From: Ischnura elegans
Taxonomy: Eukaryota; Arthropoda; Insecta; Odonata; Coenagrionidae
DNA: 64,000 bases
Reading direction: 5' to 3'
Assembly (NCBI RefSeq): GCF_921293095.1
Contig: NC_060259.1
Coordinates: 23,381,812 to 23,445,811 of the forward strand
The notes beneath the pieces were generated by a model. The model did no database searches. It saw nothing but the letters and a program-made list of their open reading frames with translations, and was not told where the DNA came from. Below are positions 21,660-32,400 of the stretch, piece by piece. How positions within the stretch are numbered: the first letter of the stretch is position 1; each line of letters begins with the position of its first letter. Made by a program: the position numbers and the translations under genes.

Positions 21660-22061
21660 GGCATAGAGGAGAACACCACAGCTAGAGGGAAGAATGTCAT
21701 CAATAATGTCGTCAACGTAGAGAGTAAACAGAAGTGGGATTAATACACTGCCTTGAGGCATGCCAGAAGAAACAGGTAAGTAATGCAACAAAATACCTTC
21801 TATTAGAACTCTTTGGCTGCGGGAAGTCAGGAAATTAGAGACTAAACATAAGAGAGTGCCATGGATATTAAAACGTGACTGGAGTTTATGGATGAGGAGG
21901 GTATGATTAACGGAATCATAAGCTTTAGAAAAGTCAATGTAACAGACATCCAGCTGATACCTTTTTTCAAAGGCAGAAATTATATGGTGGTGCAGTATAG
22001 AGAGATTAGTAAGGCAGGTCCCACCAGGAAGAAAGCCAGGCCAATCTATTTCTGAAACCAT
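21660..22061 (-). pseudogene. Minus-strand LINE, upstream RT half
   Basis: Reverse transcriptase of the LINE split by the gypsy element: WPGFLPGGTCLTNL, then YIDFSKAYDSVNH (motif A), SSGMPQGSVLIPLLF (motif B), ending GVLLYA at 21660, where the catalytic DD would follow. The DD is found at the far side of the gypsy insertion (14767). The 5' end is truncated near 22050; nothing LINE-like is seen beyond it. Confidence 0.88.
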
Positions 22062-22069
22062 TATCGCAC

Positions 22070-22485
22070 ATACTTTCAGTGCAAGCAGTTAAGTAGTGTA
22101 GTAACACACTAGCATGCATGACTATATAGCAACTACCCTCGAGAAGTAAGATAACAAATATTTTTTTATAGGCCACAGAAAAACATCAACTGGTATACCT
22201 TCCCTCCTAGCCTCTCATAAATGTATGCATTACTTGATCAAACCTTCCTTTCGCCATAAAACCAAAGTTTTCCACTTTCGTTCATTCACTTCATTATTGC
22301 ATTGGCTTCTCCAACTAAGACTTCTTTGGGACTTTAAAATACTCTGAAGATGAATTATTGTAATCCTGCACCTTAACATATCACATCATGTGCACACATA
22401 AATTGGTATCAATTATCACTTCTCTAGCCATGCTGTATATAATTATAAACACACATGGGCAAATGATGGACACCACTGGTTCACT
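22070..22485. other. Non-coding stretch
   Basis: AT-rich, no recognised feature between the LINE and the small hAT-like element. Confidence 0.4.
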
Positions 22486-22493
22486 GGCATAAC

Positions 22494-22689
22494 CATAGGC
22501 GGATCCAGGGGGGGCACGGGGGCACGTGCCCCCCCCAGACCCTTAAAAATATGATAGATTTTTAATACAGTCCCATTATAATTTCGTTCGTTTTGTATAA
22601 CAAGGTATCCTTGTGCCCCCCCCCGAACAAAATCCTGGATACAGCCTTGCTTGTGCCCCTCCCAGAAAGAAATCCTGGATCCGCCCCTG
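22494..22689. mobile_element. 196-bp hAT-like MITE
   Basis: The ends are CATAGGCGGATCCAGGGG and, inward from the right, CAGGGGCGGATCCAGG. A perfect 8-bp TSD, GGCATAAC, lies at 22486-22493 and 22690-22697. The interior matches the element at 24633-24833 in opposite orientation, including the AACGAACGAAAT-like middle and C/G homopolymers. No coding capacity. Confidence 0.9.
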
Positions 22690-22697
22690 GGCATAAC

Positions 22698-23178
22698 TAC
22701 AAGCTTGCACTAAACTGAGCATATTTCACATTAATCGGGAAGGAAAAACTGCCATGTTTATGTGGATGATACGGCATTTCCGTGAATATGAAATTTGTGA
22801 ATGTGAACTTCTGTGAAGTAATTTCCTTGGCATGAATGCCAAGACCACGATACAGACATAATAAGTCAAGTGATCATTCCATGTTGCATACCACAATCAA
22901 GGAAGCATAAGCATACATTACCTTCGGATGAGCCTTATAATGAACACAATTTTGACCAAAAAATCTCATGATGATATCAACCAATTAATTTGTTTTCTAT
23001 ACTTCTTTTGAGAAGTTCATTTCACACATGGATTGAGGTGTGGTCGAACTGATGACTATTCAACGATTTAACTTGGCAGGAGAACAGCCCCAGACTAAAT
23101 TGGTTCATCTAATTCTATCTTACACTTCTAAAATGAAAAAAGGCTATGGTTCAGTTCATTACCAAAGCAAGACATTAC
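22698..23178. other. Non-coding stretch
   Basis: No feature recognised. Confidence 0.4.
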
Positions 23179-23186
23179 TTTGAACC

Positions 23187-23523
23187 CAAGGGCATACCTA
23201 GGATCATAACTAGCGGGGCAAGCCATGGTCTTGGGAGGGGCAAGCCAAGTTGTGACATTTAGGATGGAAAGGTTGAATTAAACCAACGTTTAAAGAGAAT
23301 TTAAGAATAAGCTTTATTATTTTATGAGATTATTACTTTGAAAAAATAGTTTTATCTTAGTTACATATCTTATACTAATACGTTTCATTTTTCGTGGGTT
23401 TAAAGAAAATTTGTTGAATACTTTCGTTTCAATTCAGTACCTACTGATTTTGCTTACAGACTTTTGCGATTTTTGCTTCTATGGGGCTGTGGCCCCCCCT
23501 GCCCCTCGCTGGGTATGCCCATG
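23187..23523. mobile_element. 337-bp hAT-like MITE, CATGGGCATACCCAG family
   Basis: The left end is CAAGGGCATACCTAGG, and the right end inward is CATGGGCATACCCAGCGAGG. The flanking 8 bp are TTTGAACC (23179-23186) and TTTAAACC (23524-23531). The interior shares CTTATACTAATAC...GAAAATTTGTT...TTTTGCTTCTA-like blocks with 30044-30342, so the two are copies of one family. Confidence 0.85.
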
Positions 23524-23531
23524 TTTAAACC

Positions 23532-23916
23532 TCTAACCCAAATCAATGCTTGCCAGCAAATAGCGGACAATGACATTTTCATTCAGTAATGCCACTACCT
23601 GATAAATGGATGATATAAATAAGTTTCCGGCGATCTGCAAGTTAAGCTGAATAGATGAAGGAATAGAAGGGATAGAACGTACCCATGCACATAAACAAGT
23701 AAAAGTAACCATTGTCTTAACTGATTATGCGAGTAGAGTGCATCTCTGAGCATCAAGCATTTGCATTGCTTCGGACTGTAGGTTTTTAATTCATTTTCCA
23801 AAACTTGAAACTACACCAGCAATACATATGCATGCAAATAATACCTCAGCAAGCAATTGGTTATTAAATTAATTTACACATGAATATGAGTCATTTTTTG
23901 TTTAATAATTACTTTG
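23532..23916. other. Non-coding stretch
   Basis: No feature recognised. Confidence 0.4.
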
Positions 23917-24012
23917 CCGGCCTGGGTAGCGGCGGGTAAAAGGACAGGCAAACCGAAGGCCATGGGTTCGAGCCCCAAATGGCAAAATCGTCACTAGCAA
24001 GAAAAGGTTAAC
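23917..24012 (+). repeat. tRNA-like SINE head
   Basis: Contains GCCGGCCTGGGTAGCGGC followed about 35 bases later by GGGTTCGAGCCCC, a good B box with self-complementary T-arm. It ends with a C run. The spacing is that of a tRNA-derived RNA polymerase III promoter, but the cloverleaf cannot be closed, so this is a SINE and not a functional tRNA. Confidence 0.55.
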
Positions 24013-24632
24013 CCCCCATTATATCGGCCCCCCTAGAAATGCATTCCCCTTTCACGGAAGCCTCGCCGAAATAGATTCTTCATTTATGCAACCCTTCCTC
24101 CTCTCTCCTGCCCCTCGAAAGATTTCAGCCTGCAGCAAGATTTCCTTTGTCTGGGGACAAGAAAGTCCGTGTTGTTTACATTGGTGCCAGTTGAAATGCC
24201 CAATGTAAAGAGCGTAGAATACTGTTTTCGGGGTTTTGGAGAATAAACAATGTAGGTAAAGAACCATTTTATAAGCACTAGCATGAATATATGACACGTC
24301 TTGGGTGACGTCCTCCGTGAGAAATGGTTTAGAAGCAAAAGGGTTGCAGATTTATTGACAGAGTGGTAATAATTACTCAGTAAGAACTCATACATCCATG
24401 CTTCCACTTGTTTTTCGTGGAGGAAATGAGGCGATTTTTACGGTGCCTGATTGGAAGGCCTTATTCAGCGGAGAAAAGGGATTAAAACCCCTCCGAAATT
24501 TTCATACAATCCTCCCCAAATGAACCTCTCACAATATATACCCATTCTATGGTATACCAACCCCTCTTTCGCTTCTGACCCCACCGTAAAAATATATGTC
24601 TACAGCCTCGCATACAGGCACGTAGACATGGG

Positions 24633-24833
24633 CAGGGGTGGATCCAGGATTTCTTTCTGGGAGGGGCACAAGCAAGGCCGTATCCAGGATTTTGTTCAGG
24701 GGGGGGCACAAGGATACCTTGTTATACAAAACGAACGAAATGATAATGGGACCGTATTAAAATCTAGCATATTTTTAAGGGTCTGGGGGGGCACGTGCCC
24801 CCGTGCCCCCCCCCCCCCCTGGATCCGCCTATG
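24633..24833. mobile_element. 201-bp hAT-like MITE, second copy
   Basis: Reverse-complement sibling of 22494-22689, with a perfect 8-bp TSD, GACATGGG, at 24625-24632 and 24834-24841. Different TSDs prove two independent insertions. Its long G and C runs create an open frame across it that is not a gene. Confidence 0.9.
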
Positions 24834-24841
24834 GACATGGG

Positions 24842-26090
24842 GGCTTCAACCTCTCCCGGAATTTGTTGTGAAGACACCTCGCGATGCATCCATTGAGGGG
24901 GCCACTAACTTAGCGCAACCTCTTCTTTGACGATTGTCGATAACTATATGTTTCCTCAAATAGTCGACCAAATCACATACAAGAAATAGATCGATAATGC
25001 TACCCCAAGAGTTGAACATTTTTGTGAAAAATCAGGCGGATTTCGTGAACTTACTTACAAACTTACAAGTACGGCGCGGTAATAAAAATGAAAAATCGCC
25101 TATTTATAACCTCATGGTAACAGCTCTTCACAGAATCGCGGACTACAATTCAGCATTGAAATTCACTCGGGAAGAAAAAATATTGCCCAGGCAGGGTAAT
25201 AGCATTTTCGTTCGTGTATAAATAAGAGACTAAGAAATTCTTCTACCAGGATCCGCCTTTCGTACTGCGAGCAAACTATCGCGATGTAATATACACCCGC
25301 GGGTGTAATATCAAAATTGATTCTCACTAATCATCGATCATCAATCGAAACCTCATCAAATTCTGCGCCGTCTTTACCAATTTGCTGTTATCCTTATAAA
25401 CAGTGGCGTGTGTGGCAGGAATGAGAGGGCGATTTGTCCCGAAAGCACAAATTGAAGCTTCACCGCCTGCTGTGGGCAGCACTGTGGGGCCCCAGGGGCG
25501 CCAAACTCAAGGGCCGCCCTGGGCAGCACATTTTCTACGCTAATATTTGTCACACCTCATGGTTTGCCTAAATACCGCGAGAACTAGAATTCCCATACAT
25601 TTTCGACCAATATTGATCACCTGGTAGTAATCGGCAGGAGGGAATCGGCCGAAGATTTGCTGCAGGGAAAAAAAGATTCTACATCAGGATTCAGATTTCT
25701 CACGTCGACCTGTTGGTTTTATTCGCAAGCCTCTAGAAAGGTTGCAAAGTATACTTGGCAAACTTGATGGGAGTCAGAATCAAGAAAAAGCTTTGGCACT
25801 ACAGCAATCATAAAATCTGCTACAAAATATGTAAAACGAATACCCATGTTTGAAGGGAAGAGTTCTTACTTCATCAAGTGCCGCAGAACTTCTCGTGTCA
25901 GCATCAATTATTCATCAACATTTCATAAATACACAGCCGCGCCATATAACTATGCATAGAAATTGCTTTAGTTTAGTCGATCTTTATTTACTGTCCATAG
26001 CCATTCATTAGATTGCTCCTATGGGGGTAGTACGAAATGCTTATGCATTGTTGCGCGAAATGTAAACAGCGGCCTTACACAACGAGAGCG
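24842..26090. other. Non-coding stretch upstream of the plus-strand gene
   Basis: No exon recognised. 25470-25530 has a GC-rich patch with GGGGCCCCAGGGGCGCC that may be a repeat remnant. 26030-26120 is CpG-containing and could be the promoter region of the downstream gene (TCAGTT initiator-like at 26091), a weak inference. Confidence 0.35.
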
Positions 26091-26363
26091 TCAGTTGATT
26101 GTCTGTGCCGTTCGCAGTAGGTAGCATACACATCCTGCAAGTGATACTGAGGATTTTTAGGTTTGAACTTGATAAATAATTTGAAACCAACTGCAATGAT
26201 GGATATTGTGATACTTAACAGCATTTCGAGCACCTGCACCTTTGGCTTTATAGCGCCGGCAACGGACAGGAATAATATTTACTCGCTTAAGATATCGTAG
26301 GTTTTGTTCTACCTATTATCATAATGTGTTGTTGACGAATGCAATTTCTCTATTTGTTTTAAG

Positions 26364-26419
26364 GTTACCTACCAATAAGAAGACTATACGTACGAACCAA
26401 ATATACAACTACTAAAATG
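26364..26419 (+). CDS. Unknown gene, exon 1 (5' UTR and ATG)
   Basis: A possible exon between TTGTTTTAAG and GTGAGT. The only coding content is the ATG in ACTACTAAAATG, whose last base abuts the donor. A start codon split off at an exon end is a known arrangement. An upstream 5' UTR exon is implied if the acceptor at 26363 is used. Confidence 0.4.
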
Positions 26420-29400
26420 GTGAGTAGATTTTTTTGCCAAAATACTTATAAAAAGTCAATGCCGATTAGAAAATTATTTAGGACCTGATTGGAATCTTAT
26501 ATGAATTATAGGTAAATTACGCTAAATTAAACTTTGGTCGAAGATAACAATTTGTGATGAAAGTATTTGAACTATATATACGATCAGGTTGAATTTTTCT
26601 TCGTAATTGATACGCTGTGTCCACACAAAATTAATTTCCCGTGGTCTGTATGCACGACGTCTTATTTTTTGTCTGAAAATGCTATTTAAAACTCACGCCT
26701 TGGATTTCAAACTGTATTTTAGCTCAAAAGCAAACATAATACGAGTATTTAGAAAGCAAATTAAGAACGTTGCTCAAGTGTTCACTTTGGGCGCTATAGA
26801 GACGTAAAGGCACGCATTTATAAGAAATACAATTAAAGGAGCTCAAAAACTCCGTTGTTGGTTGATGATGAAAGAGTTGAAAAGCATTAGAATTAATGTA
26901 ACATTAAATTGGGCCAAAATATTTATCGTAGCCAGCGCAATGCCAGCTCGTACTCCTGTGAGTTGGGCCGCCCAAACGGGGCCCAGGCTCTCGGAAAAAA
27001 AAGAAGGCGGAAGTGGCGGATTGAGGGGGAAGAGGGAGGAGCGGTTGTTCACCACCATGGACCATGTTCGCCACTTTGATCCCCAAAAAATAGGAACATA
27101 TTTACGATGAACTTGGACTTGGTCTTCCGACGCAAGTTCTCATGCCACCATTTCAATATTGCTAAATCTTTCGGTGTACGCGATTCATGTTTGATATTTT
27201 TTGTTAAACGAGATCCCATAAAACCCCAGTTTCATTTGAAGGATTGCGTACCCCCCTGTCGACCTGAGATGCTGGAAGGAGTAAGAGCCCTACAGAAAAA
27301 AGTACTCCAGGCATCAAAATGTCTCAGACCGCTTTGTGCAAGTAAGTTACTTTTAAAATCCGGACACGCTGAAGCAGTAGGGTGTGAACATGTTACTTCA
27401 AAAACTACAAGAATATTACTCATCCAGCAGTCAATGATGTCAATATTCATAATGCCTCCACAAAAGCTGATAGCCACATTAAAAAATAAAAGTAGACTTA
27501 TTCTAACAAAAAAGACTAGCAAGAAATTTGGTTGATGTTTGGATGAATTCCATTACAATATTTTATCCATATCTTATGTTTTTTTAATTGAAGGGAGGAG
27601 CTGGGGATACAGTCACCGATTCAGATTCAGAGGACGATACTCCCGGAGAAATTCGTTTGCCGTGCGAGCTAGTCGCATATCTATTTGCAGATAGAATAGG
27701 ACTTTCTGCAGATCCACAGCAAAATATCGAAAACACTGTTGAGTTACATTGCAGATGTGGAAGACAGGTGACAGCAGCCAGTTTGGTAAGTTTGTTGATT
27801 TAGAATCTGCAGCCCAAACATGATATCTTTGCCAGATGAAAGGCCTCAACTTTGCAACTGTCGAGGCATGGTAGCAAATTTCATAGATCTGAGGAGGAGG
27901 CCACTGTGGGGAGCCATTTCACGTAAAACGACATTAGTCCCGTGTCAATAATCCGAAAAAGTTCTTTGTTCTAATTTCCCCTAAGGTTACATGGTGTTCT
28001 TTTATGAACTGGTTCTCTGTACTCAGCCGAAAATAATGGTAGGTTGTAGGTTGTCATTAATCCATTTATTCCAAGAGATAGATTTTCAGGTTGGTGGTTA
28101 AATTGATGCACAAGATATTAAATTTAGGATCCAATCATTTATTTCTTTTTTTGCTTAATCTCTACATGAACCATTAAGAACCAAGACACTTCGGTGGGCA
28201 AGCCAAAGAGGAAGCAGCCCCGCAAGTTTCCTGTAGAAAAGGAGTTGAGGAAGGCAGCAATTTTCCGAAATGCATATCCACATGTTAAATCATTCTACAT
28301 CATGTCAGGTGATTCTACAGAATCCAAATAAACGTTGGTGAGTGTCTGCTAGTTTATTGTCGAGCTTTGAAGAAACAAGGTGTTCTAGCCAATGTACATA
28401 TTCTTTCAATTGGTTGCTAGGACACCACTGCTATTTAATACAACTTAGCTTACTAATACCTACTCACTCATGTATTTTCAATCTTATTTCAAATTTAGTA
28501 ATTCAATTATGCTCAAATCATGCCCAAGGATTCTTGTGGATTCTGTTAAATGAAAAAAAGCTATAATGGCATTGCCTACTTTAACTATGCATTTATGCTT
28601 TTTTGTTCAAAGACCTATGCACTCATTCTAGCTACGGTACGTAATACTCTAGAAATAGATCCATCTAGAAGGGATGGGAAAGGAATGCTTTTGCTCAAGG
28701 CACTCTCACCTACGCCAGGCAAGGAAGGGGTGAGGAAAGGACAAAATTACCTCAGACTCCTGAATTAAAACCCAGTCAACACACATGAGTCCTATGTGAA
28801 GTCTTAAAGAGCTCATACAAATTTGTATGAGTCTTATGACACGGTCTCAAATGCCTCATGAGGAGGTCTTTATGAGGTCTTATGCAATCATACAAGAGTC
28901 ATGAACGATGTCACGTAAGACTCCTAAAGACCTCCTGCATGAGGTCCCGTAAGACTCCTATAAGACCGTAGCTGCGAAGGGGGCGCCATCTGTTGATTGA
29001 TGGTAGAACTACGATCTATCATCGCTTAATTATACCGAAAGATGGCGCTAAAATCGATTCATAATACGCCGGGTTGCCTATATAACCCCCGGGAGACCAC
29101 AGTACCGTCTGTTAATAATATAGTAATTCCGTTGTTCTAAAACTTACTGACCATGAATATTACTGGAAAAAAGCAGTGAAAGAAACCAATCTTCTTTGTT
29201 ATTAAAAAGGAAATAGAGTAGCTACACATTCAAACACACTAGGGAGAGGTATAAAAATACCAAAACATTAACCTACTCAATAGAAATAACCATTTAGAGA
29301 AAAGTTTCCAGTTAAAAAAGTAGACAAAACAGGAGAGCAAAGTCCAAACGAAGCAGAGGTCAAATAATACAAGAAGCCGAGTCGCAAAACAAACACACCG

Positions 29401-32400
29401 AATCACAAGGAAACCCACGCGCCCACGCCAACTAACAACTGAATGTGTCGTTTCTGTGGTCTACCACAAGGGGGCCGATTGTGTAACTATGGTGTAACTT
29501 TCCGTTCGTATTTTCGCAATACCGCCATTTTAAATTTATTCCGCGCGGAATTACGAAGTTACAGGGGAAATAAGAATACAGGAGAAATATACCCACACCG
29601 TTGGAATGGTGGAGAATTAAGAAAAAAATGTACTTTATAATCCATTGGTCCAATCTTTGGTCTATAAATGTCTCCTCAATTTAGTATATCTCAAAGACAT
29701 TATACGTCCTCTATTTTTTTTAATGTCTTACGTTCAGAGGCAAGTTCACCCTCATTATTTGGGAAATGCACTCGTACATTAACTTGTACGTGTAAATATC
29801 CGTGTAACCAGACCTTTAGACCTACTACTAGTCGAGTCGAACAAGAGTCACACAGCATGAGCCGTGAAGACCTCTTTAAGACCTCCTAGAGTCGAGTCTA
29901 AAAGAGGTCTCACGTACGACCTCTTATATGACCTCATCACGACTCCTGTGTTGACTGGGAAGAGACAGCCCTGTCTTGAAATGACTCAAAATAAATAATC
30001 TTCACCTCACAAAATGATAATGCTATGCATATTTATGCATGCGCATGGGCGTACCCAGAATCAAAACGGGGGGTGGAGGGGGCAAAATTAGCTGTGGTTG
30101 TTCAAGTTGTTACTTTTTTGCACAGAAAAGTTTAATGAAACCAAAATTTTAAGGAAATTATGACAGCAATTTATTAATTGTTATAATTATTTGCTTGAAA
30201 AAGAAAATGATTTTTATTTTAGTTCCATGTCTTATACTAATACCATTTTTCTTCATAAGGAAAATTTGTTCATAACTTTTGTTTTGAACTAAATTTATTT
30301 TCGCTTCTAGGGCAGCTGCCTCCCCTTCTGGGTATGCCCATGTGCATGCGTGCTGTCGAAGGACAGCTATTGTTTTTCATTTCCCTTTGACGTGTAATTT
30401 CCGATATCCCAATCATTTCAGTGAGGAATTATTTCATAGGATTTATGCTTTCCTATAAGGTGGTATGGATAAATCTCAGGAATAAGTTGTCCAGGAAAGA
30501 TATCCTTGAGGATTTTCATGGTAGAGACATTAGTTTCCAAATAAGAGTGATGTAAAATTTTGGTGTGTATTGCCAAAGGTCCCAGGTTATTTGGTAATTT
30601 AATGTGTGGGAGTTCATGAGTGTCATGAACATATGATTCTGAAGGTATTCATGTCTCAATGCCAGAATCTGATGCTTGAAGAAAAGAAATTGCATGCTAA
30701 TATACGCATATCACTGCACACTAAGAGGTCTCGTGAAAACACCATCTGAATGCTCATTATCACAAACTTTGACAAGTGTGGCAACCTTTTCACATCATTC
30801 ATAATGAAAAATAACATAATTTAAATTAAAGAGTTCCAACATGGAAGTAGAGCCATCGTCTGGGTAGCATTTTATGAGGTGGGTGGATGTGTATACTCAG
30901 TTGAAGGTGGAAAGGGGTAGAGTGACGCTGGAGTTTGGAGCTGAGGGTGGCATCTGCAGGGAGGTTCCCGCTGTTGCATTATCAATTCCTACCACTTCCT
31001 CCTCTTAACTTGAAGACAGAGAAAGAGGAAATGGTGTTCCCTCTCATTCATTCTCTGTGTCTCAAATATGCTCAGTAAACTCTGGGATGAAACGTTTGGT
31101 GTGTCATTTAGAAACCCACTCATAGTGGCTAAGGTGTTTTTCAATGGTACAGAAAACTATGCTGATAAAGATTTAAGTCAAATGTATAAATCTACATGTT
31201 ACACATGTTGTGTGGCTAATATCAGTAACACAGGATGAAAATTCAAAAACTAAGTGAAAGGCCATTAAATATTTTACTTAAATGATAGGTAGTGGAATTT
31301 CAAATTTGGTAAAGCATGTATAAAATTGCAACCACTTACATGATTTTGACTTCTAAATTTTTTCATGTTAATGACAAGGGTGCAAAATTAAATATTTAAG
31401 CCCTGTTTATACGGTACTTTAGCTCAATCAAGTTAATATCCTAATGTAGGAACATGAGAATGAACACCAAAATACACGATGTGACCACTCAACTTGTGTG
31501 AATGAATAAAAATAGAATTTGTCCTAATTTGATTCATGCATTCCTACATGTTCCATTACTGTCCACTCCATGCAATCAGACTTTAACACATGTGTCTTAA
31601 TTAGAGGTGGGGTTAACTGTTCATTTTGATGAACCGTTCACTTTTAACCTGTTCAGTAACAAGAGCAGTTCAAAATATCTGTTCATGGTGAACAGTCTGG
31701 GTCATTCAGGTAGAAAATACTGTTTATCGGATGTTTAGAGTAAGTGAAAGCTTAGTGTGGTATCATTTGGTTTGTGCAACTTGTCATAGTTATTTCAAGC
31801 AAATTCTGTCCCAGGCCTTTACTTGGTTGCCCGTTTGCAGGACAACATCTGCTTTCCACATGTAGAATAAGCCAGAACTAATATTTATCAACCCAGTGTC
31901 TGATGTTATTTGCGTGTTTAGCACAAGAAAAGTTTTTTAAATGATTCTCTTATGAGCAATTTAGACTTTCATACACAGCTAACAGTTCTTTATACATATT
32001 TTTAGTATAAACATCATTTGTGAATCTCTCTCTTAGACTCCTCAGTAAGATATTGATTTTTTCTCTTCGTTACAGCCTGTGTCAGGTATCTATCCAATCT
32101 AATGATGCAATTAACTGTCAATAATAGCATGCATTATATTGTAAATTTTAATCAGTTTCATTGCTAAATTAGTACTTTTGGTAGAATGTTAAAAATAGTA
32201 CAATATGTTACACCTATGGATTTCTGTAACATATTTAAATGCCCTCCGAGGAATGAATACCCTCCAAAAAAGAATACCCTTTGAAAAAAGAATGCCCTCC
32301 AAGAAAAGAATACGCTGAGAAAAATAACGGCTAAAAGGAATCTAATATTTTGAACAATAGTTCGAACCGTTCAGCAGCCATGTTGTTCATGTTTGTTGAC

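Noticed and set aside
23917-24012. A genuine tRNA gene
   Set aside because: The B box is good but the acceptor and D arms do not pair; treated as a SINE head.
24451-24930. 159-codon plus-strand frame
   Set aside because: Runs through the MITE at 24633-24833 and its G/C homopolymers; a similar frame arises from its sibling at 22494.
25393-25545. GC-rich block with GGGCAGCACTGTGGGG and CCGCCCTGGGCAGCAC
   Set aside because: Suggestive of a TIR element but the repeats are direct, not inverted, and no TSD is visible.
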